Source: CAZIOQ01 sp964540975
GTDB lineage: Bacteria > Patescibacteriota > Microgenomatia > UBA12405 > UBA6130
DNA: 52,111 bases
Direction: 5' to 3'
Assembly (NCBI GenBank): GCA_964540975.1
Contig: CAZIOQ010000021.1
Coordinates: 1-52,111 of the forward strand
The translations under genes and the position numbers were made by a program. How positions within the stretch are numbered: the stretch's first letter is position 1; every line of letters begins with the position of its first letter. This document shows, one piece after another, positions 40,748 through 48,751 of this stretch. Under the pieces are notes generated by a model, which saw nothing but the letters and a program-made list of their open reading frames with translations, made no database searches and had not been told where the DNA came from.

Positions 40748-41530
40748 ATGAGTAAGCAAAAAAAATTTATCTTATCCTCTTTTCTTTTAACAATAGTCTT
40801 TATTCTAGCCCAAATTAGCAAGTCTTTTTTATCTCCTTTTTTTATTTCGTTTTTTTTGATTTTTCTTGCTAGTTTAATTTTGTTTTTTGTTTTTTATTCT
40901 TTAGTTTCTTCGGTGAAAAGGCTAATCCTTTTGATCACCCTGCCTCTGGGACTTCTTCTGGCAGTAAATTTTTTTTATAATTTATGGCCTTCGGCTTTAG
41001 TTTGGCGAGCAATTTTAATTTTATTTCTTTTTGATGGGATATACGCTTCAGTTTTAGTCACCAATATTTTTTTGGTTTCTTTAGAATTCAAAAAAGTGCC
41101 CCTTTATCGAGCTGCCTTTACGATTGGATTCATTTTAATCCTTTTGGAGTTATTTCTTTTTTATAATTTTATCTTTTCTTTCAAATTTTACCCTTGGACT
41201 AATGCCTTCTTGATTTTTCTGGTTTCTTGGCCTTTATTATTCCATTTCTTTTGGTCTGCTGCTATTTCTGAAAAGGAGGCTGATAACCAGCAGCTAATAA
41301 TGTTTAGTTCAGTAGGCAGTTGGTTTTTAAGTCAGCTTGGTTTGGCGATTTCTTTTTGGCCGGTGAATGTTGGTTTGGCTTCTTTGTATCTGGTTAGTTT
41401 TGCCTATGTTTTGGGAGGAATGATTCAAGCAGCAATAAAAGGCAAGCTTTTTCAACGGACATTTTGGGAATATTTTTGGGTAGGAGTAGGTTCTTTGGTT
41501 GCTCTTTTTCTCCTGACAACCATTTTTTAA
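40748..41530 (+). CDS. Polytopic membrane protein of unknown function
   Basis: At least seven hydrophobic helices cover the 260-residue protein; between them are short charged loops (SSVKRL, EFKKVPLYRA, SEKEADNQQ). I see no recognisable motif. It starts 19 nt after yebC and is probably co-transcribed. It is the last rightward gene before the non-coding region. Confidence 0.6.
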   Translation: MSKQKKFILSSFLLTIVFILAQISKSFLSPFFISFFLIFLASLILFFVFYSLVSSVKRLILLITLPLGLLLAVNFFYNLWPSALVWRAILILFLFDGIYASVLVTNIFLVSLEFKKVPLYRAAFTIGFILILLELFLFYNFIFSFKFYPWTNAFLIFLVSWPLLFHFFWSAAISEKEADNQQLIMFSSVGSWFLSQLGLAISFWPVNVGLASLYLVSFAYVLGGMIQAAIKGKLFQRTFWEYFWVGVGSLVALFLLTTIF

Positions 41531-41645
41531 TTTAATAATTTTTTTAAGTTATTAATTTAAAATAATTTTTTTGGAATTAAAGATGGTTGGTCCGAGAAGC
41601 TTTAAAGATCAGGATGGGTGAGAGGGGATAGGGGAATAAGATTAA

Positions 41646-41753
41646 GCCTATAGTGTTAAGCTTATATCCTATAATGTAAATAAAGTTTCACGAAAACTAT
41701 AGGCCACTTTTCACGAAAACTGATATTTAGCGATTGGCATCTTTAATCGCTAA
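41646..41753. repeat. Direct and inverted repeat array
   Basis: GCCTATAGT (41646-41654) and ACTATAGGC (41696-41704) form a perfect 9-bp inverted repeat. TTTCACGAAAACT occurs at 41686-41698 and 41709-41721, a 13-bp exact direct repeat with a 23-bp period. TTAGCGATT (41727-41735) and AATCGCTAA (41745-41753) form a perfect 9-bp hairpin with a 9-nt loop. Such iterated sites usually bind proteins. Confidence 0.6.
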
Positions 41754-41810
41754 TGATCCCTCAAGTTTATGTTTTTCCCTAAAAATAGGCATAATCTTAA
41801 TTAATATTTT

Positions 41811-41819
41811 TGATATAGT
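41811..41819 (+). promoter_or_regulatory. Extended -10 promoter (TG-A-TATAGT)
   Basis: TG, one base, then TATAGT forms an extended -10 element. No -35 is visible at 17 bp. The expected start near 41826 coincides with the 5' end of the folded RNA candidate. Confidence 0.45.
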
Positions 41820-41825
41820 TTGACT

Positions 41826-42026
41826 ATGTCGTCTCCTTGCCGATCCTCTGGAAAATTGTTTTTGTGGAAAACCTTTTTTATTTATATGGAGATGGGGTGT
41901 TTTTAAGAAGAGATGGTTAGAATCAATATTGCTTATAAAAACTTCGCTTTTTAGGAACGGAAAGGCTTCATTTTTGTCTCTTAGAATGCTCCACCCTTCC
42001 AGAGGACAAGATAAGACAGACGAGAA
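41826..42026 (+). ncRNA. Candidate structured non-coding RNA, about 200 nt
   Basis: Long-range pairing closes the whole segment. TCGTCT (41829-41834) pairs with AGACGA (42018-42023). CTTG (41836-41839) pairs with CAAG (42007-42010). TCCTCTGGAA (41844-41853) pairs with TTCCAGAGGA (41997-42006), ten perfect pairs. GTGGA then pairs with TCCAC, and AAGAGA with TCTCTT, further in. This yields a rod with asymmetric internal loops, and an extended -10 lies just upstream. The size and rod shape recall 6S RNA, but no sequence hallmark confirms that. tmRNA, SRP and RNase P signatures are absent. Confidence 0.4.
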
Positions 42027-42046
42027 GGGGGAGAGGGTTTTTCAGA

Positions 42047-42074
42047 GAGTCGCATAATGTTCCTTTTACGACGT
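42047..42074. other. dif-like recombination site
   Basis: The site has a left arm GAGTCGCATAA, a 6-bp spacer TGTTCC and a right arm TTTTACGACGT. Seven of 11 arm positions are palindromic, and GCATAATGT matches the core of the E. coli dif site. A tyrosine recombinase gene starts 533 bp away, an arrangement seen for single-recombinase XerS and XerH systems. The convergent gene order fits a terminus. This is inferred from sequence similarity only. Confidence 0.45.
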
Positions 42075-42565
42075 CAAGTTGGCGATCAAAAAAGAGGAGT
42101 AGTTTTTTCAAGTTTAAAATAATTTTTAAATAAATTTTTGAATAAAAATTATTTTTAATATTTGAGTTAATTTTATTTCCTTTTTAGCTAAAACCTTATA
42201 TTCTTATGTTTCTTATATTTTGAAATTTAAAGATTAATTATCAAGATTGTTTTTGGTTCTACTCCCCTTTCTGAGTTTTTGCTAGAAGAAGAGCAAAAGG
42301 TTTATTGATATCGACCTCACCAAAGGCCGCTTAAGACGTTTTTAGACCTAAGGCTTATATTATAAAAATGTTTTTTGATGTTATTTTTTCGAGGAAAAAG
42401 CAGATTTTTGTCTATCCTTAATTCCTTGTTGTTGATCTTTGCTTTATTTTGCATTTCTCAATTTCTCATTTTACTCATTACTTAATTTTTTATAAACTGG
42501 CAAATTATTTTTGAATTATTTGGCAGGGTTTAAAGTTCTAATCTAATAAAAAATTAAACTGAGGC

Positions 42566-42594
42566 TTGACAAAAGAAAAATTAACAATTAAACT
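42566..42594 (+). promoter_or_regulatory. Promoter of the Xer-type recombinase gene
   Basis: A consensus TTGACA (42566-42571) and TAAACT (42589-42594) are 17 bp apart, ending 12 nt before the ATG at 42607. Confidence 0.6.
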
Positions 42595-42606
42595 CTTAAA
42601 AGCTTA

Positions 42607-43566
42607 ATGTCGCACAATATCGGGGAAAAAATGAATAATTCAATTGATTTTTGGCGAGACAAATTTTTATCTTATTTAGAAATTGAAAAAAATCGTTCTC
42701 CTTTAACTAGCCGTAACTATAACCTTTATCTTAAAAGATTTATCCGATTTTTAGAGCAAGAATTAGGCCACTCCCCCACCCTACAAGATATCCAGATTGA
42801 AAATATCCGGAAATTTAGACTTTTTTTATCAAGAAAAAAAAATCACAAAGGAAATTTTTTAAAAAAAATTACCCAAGCTTATCATTTGATTGCCTTACGT
42901 TCATTTTTAAGATGGTTAATAAAAAATGATTTGAAGGTATTAGCACCAGAGAAAATCGAATTGCCAAAAACAGAAACCAGGTCCTTAAAATTTTTGACTT
43001 TAGAACAGGTAGAAAGATTACTTAATCAGCCAACGATTTCTAATATTATTGGTTTAAGAGATAGAGCGATTTTAGAGACGCTTTTTTCTACTGGATTGCG
43101 GGTTAGCGAGTTAGTCTCTTTGAATCGTGATCAGATCAATTTTAAATCAGGAGAATTGGGAGTGATTGGTAAAGGAGGAAGACCGCGATTAGTTTTTTTA
43201 AGTAAAAGAGCCCGCTATTGGCTTGAGAGATATTTTGTTAGTCGAAATGAGAAATACTCTCCTTGTTTTATTCGTTATTCTGGCAAAAAAGAGGAGATTA
43301 CTAATCCAGAGTCGTTAAGATTAACTCCTAGGTCAATTCAAAGAATGATTGAAAAATACAGCCGACGGGCTGGTATTCCAATTAAAGTCACTCCTCATGT
43401 TTTAAGACATAGTTTTGCCACTGATTTACTTTTTTCAGGAGCAGATCTCCGTTCAGTGCAAGAGCTTTTGGGCCACAAAAATATTGCCACCACCCAAGTT
43501 TATACCCATGTGACGAATAAGCATTTAAGAGAAATTCATCAAAAGTTTCATAGTGGGAATAAATAA
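42607..43566 (+). CDS. Tyrosine recombinase (XerC/XerD family)
   Basis: The N-terminal SAM-like DNA-binding domain (LEIEKNRSPLTSRNYNLYLKRFIRFLEQEL) and the catalytic domain are complete. Catalytic residues are Arg in TGLRVSELVSL, Lys in IGKGGRPR, HVLRH, His in LGHKNIATTQ and the nucleophile Tyr in QVYTHV. At 319 residues it is of chromosomal Xer length. It could resolve chromosome dimers at the dif-like site upstream. Its stop codon abuts the gyrA stop without a gap. Confidence 0.93.
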   Translation: MSHNIGEKMNNSIDFWRDKFLSYLEIEKNRSPLTSRNYNLYLKRFIRFLEQELGHSPTLQDIQIENIRKFRLFLSRKKNHKGNFLKKITQAYHLIALRSFLRWLIKNDLKVLAPEKIELPKTETRSLKFLTLEQVERLLNQPTISNIIGLRDRAILETLFSTGLRVSELVSLNRDQINFKSGELGVIGKGGRPRLVFLSKRARYWLERYFVSRNEKYSPCFIRYSGKKEEITNPESLRLTPRSIQRMIEKYSRRAGIPIKVTPHVLRHSFATDLLFSGADLRSVQELLGHKNIATTQVYTHVTNKHLREIHQKFHSGNK

Positions 43567-46155
43567 TTATTTCGTTGTCATTGCCGCCACTTTATCATTA
43601 TTTCGTTTATCTAAACGCATCAAAATTACTCCTTGAGTAGCCCTTCCTAATCGAGGAATGTTTCTTAAAGGAAGTCTAATTACCTGAGCTTGTTTGGAGG
43701 TGATAATTACTTGTTGTACCTTTTGATTAACTACTTTGGCATCGGCAAGGTCACCTGTTTTGGGAGTTAAATTGACTGCTTTAACTCCAACACCACCTCT
43801 CTTTTGGAGCGGAAAAAGATAGACACTAGTTCTTTTACCAATCCCATTTTCTGTGACGACTAATAAATCCCTGAAAACCTTTTTTCTTTTGTCCTTAGGC
43901 TTTGGCAGTTTTGTGGGAATAACATCAGCGGTGACTACTACATCGCCGCTTTTTAGGGTAATCCCTTTTACTCCTCTAGCGCTTCTACCCATTGGTCTTA
44001 GGTCATTTTCCCCAAATCTGATACATTTCCCCTTTTTGGTCACCAAAAAGATTTGATTCGTGCCATCAGTGAGTTGGGCATCAATTAGCTTATCGCTAGG
44101 TCTGATATCAATGGCAATAATTCCTGAGGTGCGGATATGAGTAAACTGGTCTAAAGGTGTTTTTTTAATCGTTCCTTTTTTTGTCACCATAAAAACATAT
44201 TTTTTTTGACTCTGTTTTTTCTTAATTAAAACAGTTTTGATATTTTCTTGTTGATCAATGTTAATTAGATTAATAATTGCCTGTCCTTTGGCAATTCTGC
44301 TTCCTTCGGGCAACTCCCAAACTCGGAGTTGGAAAACTTTACCTTTGTCAGTAAAAACCAAAAGATAATCGTGAGTGTTAGCGAGAAGGAGATGTTCAAT
44401 CTCATCGGTTTCTTTTTTGATCATTCCCATTGTTCCTTTTCCGCCTCTCCTTTGAATTCGGAAAGTATCCTTTGGTACACGTTTAATATAACCGGTTTTC
44501 GTGATTACAATGATATTCTCTTCATTGGGGATCAGATCTTCTTCGGAAAATTCACCAATCTTTTGATTAAAAACGCGTGTTTTTCTTAAATCACCATAAG
44601 TAGTTTTTAATTTCTTCAATTCCTCTTGCATTGTTTCTAGCATTTTTTCTGGATTAGTTAAAATTACTGTTAATTCATCAATCTGCTTTTTTATTTCCTC
44701 ATACTCGGCTTCGATTTTTTGCCTTTCTAAAGCAGCCAGTCTTCTTAATTGCATATCCAAAATTGCCGTTGCTTGGAGACTGGTAAGATTAAATCTTGAC
44801 ATCAAATTTTCTTTAGCCACTTCTGCATCTTTTGATTTTTTGATTGTTTCTATTACCGCATCTAAATTATCAAGGGCAATTTTTAAACCCTCTAAAATAT
44901 GGGCTCTTAATTTTGCTTCTTTTAATTCAAAAATAGTCCTTTTTCTGACAATTTCATGGCGGAATCTTAAGAAATAAAGCAAAATTTGTCTTAAATTAAG
45001 TGTTTGAGGAACTCCATCAACTAAAGCAACGATATTGATCGGATAGCTGGTTTGGAGTTCGGTGAGCTTATAAAGTTTGTTTAAAACAGCCTTTGGCACA
45101 GCTGATTTTTTCAATTCAACAACCACCCGAATCCCCTGCCGATCTGATTCATCTCTTAAATCAGAGATACCAATAATTTTCTTTTCTTTGACTAATTCGG
45201 CAATTTTTGCTACCAGATTGGCTTTATTAACTTGGTAGGGGGTTTCCGAAATAATAATTTGGAATTTACCGCCTTTGGTTTCTTCGATATCAGCTTTTCC
45301 CCGGACTGGAATTTTGCCTTTCCCAGTTAGATATGCTTGATTAATTGCTTCTTTATCAAAAATTATTCCTCCGGTAGGAAAATCTGGCCCTTGGATAATT
45401 TTTAGTAGCTCTTCTCCGCTGATAGTTGTTTCAAAATTCAATTTTTCTTTTTCTAAAAGATAAACATCTTTTAAAATCATTTCTTTTTCATCTAATTTGT
45501 CAACGACTTGAATTTTTGGTAGTTCAAAATCTTGTTCTTCTTTTTCTAATTTTCCTTTTTTGAGCATTGCTAAAGTGGCATCGATTATTTCTGAAAGATT
45601 ATGGGGAGGAATTTTAGTTGCCATTCCTACAGCAATACCATCGGCTCCGTTTAAAAGCAGATTGGGGATTTTTGCCGGCAGTACAGTTGGTTCTTTTAAA
45701 GTACCATCGAAATTATCCAAAAAATTGACCGTTTCTTTTTTAAGATCTTCCAACAATTCTCGGCTAATTTTTGCTAATCGGACTTCAGTATAACGCATTG
45801 CTGCTGGGGGATCGCCATCAACTGAACCAAAATTTCCTTGACCATCTATTAAGGGATATCTTGTTGAGAAAATTTGGGCCATTCTGACCAAAGCATCGTA
45901 AACAGGCATATCGCCGTGGGGATGATATTTGCCTAATACCTCTCCGACCACTTTTGCGGATTTGGTATACCTGCCTCCCGGAGACAAACCCATTTGTTCC
46001 ATGGCAAACAAAATTCGGCGATGAACAGGTTTTAGACCATCTCTGACATCAGGCAAAGCTCTCATCACAATGACACTCATTGCATAATCAAGATAAGATT
46101 TTTTTGCCTCTTGGGTAATTTCTGTTGGTTTTATTTTGCCAATAGGAATGATCAT
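43567..46155 (-). CDS. gyrA: DNA gyrase subunit A
   Basis: The DNA-cleaving subunit has SYLDYAMSVIVMRALPDVRDGLKPVHRRILFAM, the catalytic Tyr in AAMRYTEVRL, and a six-bladed C-terminal domain with the GyrA box QRRGGKG, which separates gyrase from topoisomerase IV. Length is 862 residues. The ATG lies 2 nt after the gyrB stop. It ends back-to-back with the recombinase gene, leaving no room for a terminator between them. Confidence 0.97.
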   Translation of the reverse strand: MIIPIGKIKPTEITQEAKKSYLDYAMSVIVMRALPDVRDGLKPVHRRILFAMEQMGLSPGGRYTKSAKVVGEVLGKYHPHGDMPVYDALVRMAQIFSTRYPLIDGQGNFGSVDGDPPAAMRYTEVRLAKISRELLEDLKKETVNFLDNFDGTLKEPTVLPAKIPNLLLNGADGIAVGMATKIPPHNLSEIIDATLAMLKKGKLEKEEQDFELPKIQVVDKLDEKEMILKDVYLLEKEKLNFETTISGEELLKIIQGPDFPTGGIIFDKEAINQAYLTGKGKIPVRGKADIEETKGGKFQIIISETPYQVNKANLVAKIAELVKEKKIIGISDLRDESDRQGIRVVVELKKSAVPKAVLNKLYKLTELQTSYPINIVALVDGVPQTLNLRQILLYFLRFRHEIVRKRTIFELKEAKLRAHILEGLKIALDNLDAVIETIKKSKDAEVAKENLMSRFNLTSLQATAILDMQLRRLAALERQKIEAEYEEIKKQIDELTVILTNPEKMLETMQEELKKLKTTYGDLRKTRVFNQKIGEFSEEDLIPNEENIIVITKTGYIKRVPKDTFRIQRRGGKGTMGMIKKETDEIEHLLLANTHDYLLVFTDKGKVFQLRVWELPEGSRIAKGQAIINLINIDQQENIKTVLIKKKQSQKKYVFMVTKKGTIKKTPLDQFTHIRTSGIIAIDIRPSDKLIDAQLTDGTNQIFLVTKKGKCIRFGENDLRPMGRSARGVKGITLKSGDVVVTADVIPTKLPKPKDKRKKVFRDLLVVTENGIGKRTSVYLFPLQKRGGVGVKAVNLTPKTGDLADAKVVNQKVQQVIITSKQAQVIRLPLRNIPRLGRATQGVILMRLDKRNNDKVAAMTTK

Positions 46156-46157
46156 TT

Positions 46158-48101
46158 TTATAAATCTAACTCAGCAGACTTAGCATGAGTTTGGATAAAT
46201 TTTTTCCGGGGAGCAACCTCCTTGCCCATTAAAACATTGAAGATTTCATCTGCTTTTTGAGCATCGGTGATAGAAATTTGTTTTAAGATTCTATTTTTTG
46301 GGTTCATTGTTGTTTCCCAAAGTTGTTCAGGATTCATTTCTCCTAAACCTTTATATCTTTGGATTTCCGCCGACCTATCTGACAGCTGTTTGACTATTTG
46401 CTCTTTTTCTTCTTCGGTATAAGCATAAAATATCTTTTTGTTTTGGGTGATTTTATAAAGTGGTGGTTGAGCAATATAAAGATAGCCTTTTTGAATAATC
46501 TGGGGTAAGTGTCTATAGAAAAAAGTCAGAAGAAGAGTGGCTATATGAGCACCATCAACATCGGCGTCGGTCATTATAATTACCCGATGATAGCGGCATT
46601 CTTTAACATTAGTTGTTTCTCCAATTCCCATTCCTAAAGCAATAATCAGATCTTTAAGTTCGACAAATTCAATGATTTTGTCCAAACGAGCTTTCTCTGT
46701 ATTTAAAATTTTGCCCCTTAAAGGAAGAATTGCTTGGAATCTTCTATCTCGACCTTGTTTGGCACTGCCACCGGCTGAATCACCTTCAACAATATAAAGT
46801 TCGGATTCTTCTGGATTTTTGGTTTGACAATCAGCTAATTTTCCTGGTAAACCCAAAGAATCAAAAACACCTTTTCTTAAAATTGCCTCTTTGGCTGCCC
46901 GAGCTGCTTTTCTGGCCTTAACCGCAAGCAAAACTCTCGCTAAAATTGTTTTTGCCTGAGGAGGATGCTCTTCAAAATACATATCAAGATTATTTTTAAC
47001 AATTTTGGCCACCAGGGGTTGGATCTCACTATTACCTAGCTTTGCCTTTGTTTGGCCTTCAAATTGCAAATCAGTGGCTGGCATTTTTACCGAGATGACC
47101 GCGGTTAATCCTTCACGGACATCGTCTCCAGAGATTTCTTCTCCGTCTTTCAAATTTTCCATTTTTAAGGCATAATCTTTAATTGCTCGGGTCAGAGCAC
47201 TCCGGAAACCAATCAGGTGGGTTCCGCCTTCAGTGGTACTGATCACATTAACAAAAGAGAGAGTAGTTTCTTTAGTTTCATTTGTATATTGAAGAGCAAC
47301 TTCGATTAGTTTATTTTCCTCTTCTCCCCGGATATAGATTAAAGGATGAACAACTTCTTTGTTTTGATTTAAGGAATTTAAAAGAGAAACAATCCCGCCT
47401 TCAAAATAATAATGATATTCTTCTTTTTTCTTAGGATTTCTTAGATCATAAAAGTGGAAGAAGATTCCTGAAGTTAAATAAGCCCGATTTTTCAAGGATT
47501 TTTTAATTATTTCTGAGTTAAATTGGGTTGTCTGTTTAAAAATTTTTTTGTCTGGTTTAAAGGTAGTAGTAGTGCCAGAAACTTCTTTTCCTATGATTTG
47601 AGATAGAAACTGATGATTGGTTTTTTTAATCTTGATTACTTCGGTTTTAGGAATTCCTTTTTCATATCTTTGGTAATAAATTTTTTTATCCCTTCTGACT
47701 TCTACCCAAAGCCACAAAGAAAGCGCATTCACTACACTTGAGCCAACTCCGTGAAGTCCGCCAGAAATTTTATAGGCTTTGCTATCGAATTTGCCGCCAG
47801 CGTGAAGTTTGGTCATTACAATTTCCAAGGCGCTCTTTTTGTATTGAGGCATTATATCAACAGGAATACCTCGGCCATCATCAGCCACCGTTGCCGAACC
47901 ATCTTCATTTAAAACTACCCAGATGTTTTTGGCAAAACCACTTAAGGCTTCATCAATAGAGTTGTCAATAATTTCATAAAGACAGTGGTGAAGACCGGTG
48001 CTATCGGTTGAACCAATATACATTGCCGGTCTTTTTCTCACTGGTTTTAAGCCTTCGAGAACCACAATTTGTTTTCCGGTATAGTCAGTTTTGGTTATCA
48101 T
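46158..48101 (-). CDS. gyrB: DNA gyrase subunit B
   Basis: The GHKL ATPase part shows YEIIDNSIDEALSGF, DDGRGIPVD and GGLHGVGSSVVNALS. The transducer has QTKAKLGN. The TOPRIM domain has EGDSAGGSAKQGRDRRFQAILPLRGKILN and MTDADVDGAHI, and the tail has RYKGLGEMNPEQLWETTM. Length of 647 fits the short form without the proteobacterial insert. It forms an operon with gyrA. Confidence 0.97.
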   Translation of the reverse strand: MITKTDYTGKQIVVLEGLKPVRKRPAMYIGSTDSTGLHHCLYEIIDNSIDEALSGFAKNIWVVLNEDGSATVADDGRGIPVDIMPQYKKSALEIVMTKLHAGGKFDSKAYKISGGLHGVGSSVVNALSLWLWVEVRRDKKIYYQRYEKGIPKTEVIKIKKTNHQFLSQIIGKEVSGTTTTFKPDKKIFKQTTQFNSEIIKKSLKNRAYLTSGIFFHFYDLRNPKKKEEYHYYFEGGIVSLLNSLNQNKEVVHPLIYIRGEEENKLIEVALQYTNETKETTLSFVNVISTTEGGTHLIGFRSALTRAIKDYALKMENLKDGEEISGDDVREGLTAVISVKMPATDLQFEGQTKAKLGNSEIQPLVAKIVKNNLDMYFEEHPPQAKTILARVLLAVKARKAARAAKEAILRKGVFDSLGLPGKLADCQTKNPEESELYIVEGDSAGGSAKQGRDRRFQAILPLRGKILNTEKARLDKIIEFVELKDLIIALGMGIGETTNVKECRYHRVIIMTDADVDGAHIATLLLTFFYRHLPQIIQKGYLYIAQPPLYKITQNKKIFYAYTEEEKEQIVKQLSDRSAEIQRYKGLGEMNPEQLWETTMNPKNRILKQISITDAQKADEIFNVLMGKEVAPRKKFIQTHAKSAELDL

Positions 48102-48396
48102 TTCGAAAAACGATTAAAGTTTTAAGAAATCTAATCCCCTCTCGTTTTGAAGAATTTCTCTGGTGAGAAGTTTTTGGGAATTCAAGTTTAGAGTACCCAT
48201 TATTTACTTTTGCTTTTCTTAATGATTAATTTTAGCCTGTTTTCAATCTAATTGCAACTATCAACCCTGCCTTTTTTAGTTTTTTAGTTGAGGATATTGT
48301 TTGTTTTGCCTGGTAAAATTTTGGTTATAGATTCCAAGATTAGTCGAGAATGAGGTATAATAATGCTAGATACCATTTAATAATTATTTTTAGTTT
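48102..48396. promoter_or_regulatory. Intergenic region between gyrB and tRNA-Ala
   Basis: This 295-bp AT-rich stretch must hold the divergent gyrB and tRNA promoters. On the plus strand TATAAT at 48356-48361 lies 35 nt before the tRNA, with only a poor -35 (TTCCAA at 48332-48337). For gyrB no convincing -35/-10 pair is visible. I see no gene in it. Confidence 0.5.
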
Positions 48397-48467
48397 GGGC
48401 CTATAGTTTAACGGGAGAATACTGCATTCGCATTGCAGAGATCCGAGTTCGATTCTCGGTAGGTCCA
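48397..48467 (+). tRNA. tRNA-Ala (anticodon CGC)
   Basis: The acceptor GGGCCTA pairs with TAGGTCC, including the G3-U70 wobble pair that marks alanine tRNAs. The anticodon stem CTGCA and TGCAG holds the loop TTCGCAT, anticodon CGC (codon GCG). The T arm is CCGAG, TTCGATT, CTCGG. The discriminator is A and CCA is not encoded. Length is 71 nt. The stop codon of an opposite-strand coding fragment begins 2 nt further on. Confidence 0.96.
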
Positions 48468-48468
48468 C

Positions 48469-48732
48469 CTAAGGTCGTCCGGGCGTTCCAGGTTTTCCTG
48501 CTTCTGGTTTACCTGTACTACCAGAAGTTTCTGATTCTACTTCAGGAACTTTTGGCGCTTCCACTTCTCGTTCTTGAGTTTCAGGTTTTCCGGTTTCTGG
48601 TCGAGCAGGAATTCTTTGCTCAATCTCCTCTCTGGTTGGAGTCGTTGAAATTGGTATTCCTTTATCCCTTAATTTTTCAAGTTTTTGCTCAACCTCTTGT
48701 CTTTTTTGCCTGACTTGTTCCGGGAGGTGAGC
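48469..48732 (-). pseudogene. Coding-like fragment without a start, downstream of copA
   Basis: On the minus strand this frame reads like genuine protein: LPEQVRQKRQEVEQKLEKLRDKG, then a Pro/Glu/Thr/Gly-rich tail (EAPKVPEVESETSGSTGKP ... GTPGRP). No ATG, GTG or TTG lies in this frame before it enters the copA region, where the frame is only a shadow. It is either a decayed 3' gene end or a tail that would join copA by a frameshift in the GGGG run near 48750. The hairpin at 48723-48751 marks the joint. Confidence 0.45.
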
Positions 48733-48751
48733 TAGAACGATAGCGAACCCC
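48723..48751 (+). repeat. Hairpin with tandem G-A mismatches at the copA 3' end
   Basis: Left GGAGGTGAGCTA pairs with TAGCGAACCCC around the loop GAACGA, with tandem G-A/A-G mismatches between GAGC and GCGA and one bulged A. It encodes the odd last residues of CopA (LRGSLSF). The same GAGC/GCGA core occurs in the hairpin at 50270-50290. Confidence 0.5.

Larger units (their letters stand above)
41531..42606. other. 1.08-kb non-coding region (candidate terminus region)
   Basis: No open frame here resembles a protein. It contains an AT-rich start (41531-41580), a repeat array (41646-41753), a candidate structured RNA (41826-42026), a dif-like site (42047-42074), AT-rich DNA with weak hairpins (42090-42540), and the promoter of the recombinase gene. 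Protein genes on both sides converge on this region and the recombinase gene beyond it. The stretch 42075-42540 shows nothing else that I can support. Confidence 0.6.

Noticed and set aside
41826..42026. tmRNA, RNase P RNA or SRP RNA in the structured segment
   Set aside because: The tRNA-like ends and tag frame of tmRNA, the GAAAGTCC core of RNase P and the GGAAGCAGCC-type SRP loop are all missing.
41531..42606. Origin of replication at the non-coding region
   Set aside because: Genes converge on it rather than diverge, only a single near-match to a DnaA box (TGTGGAAAA) is seen, and dnaA/dnaN are not nearby.
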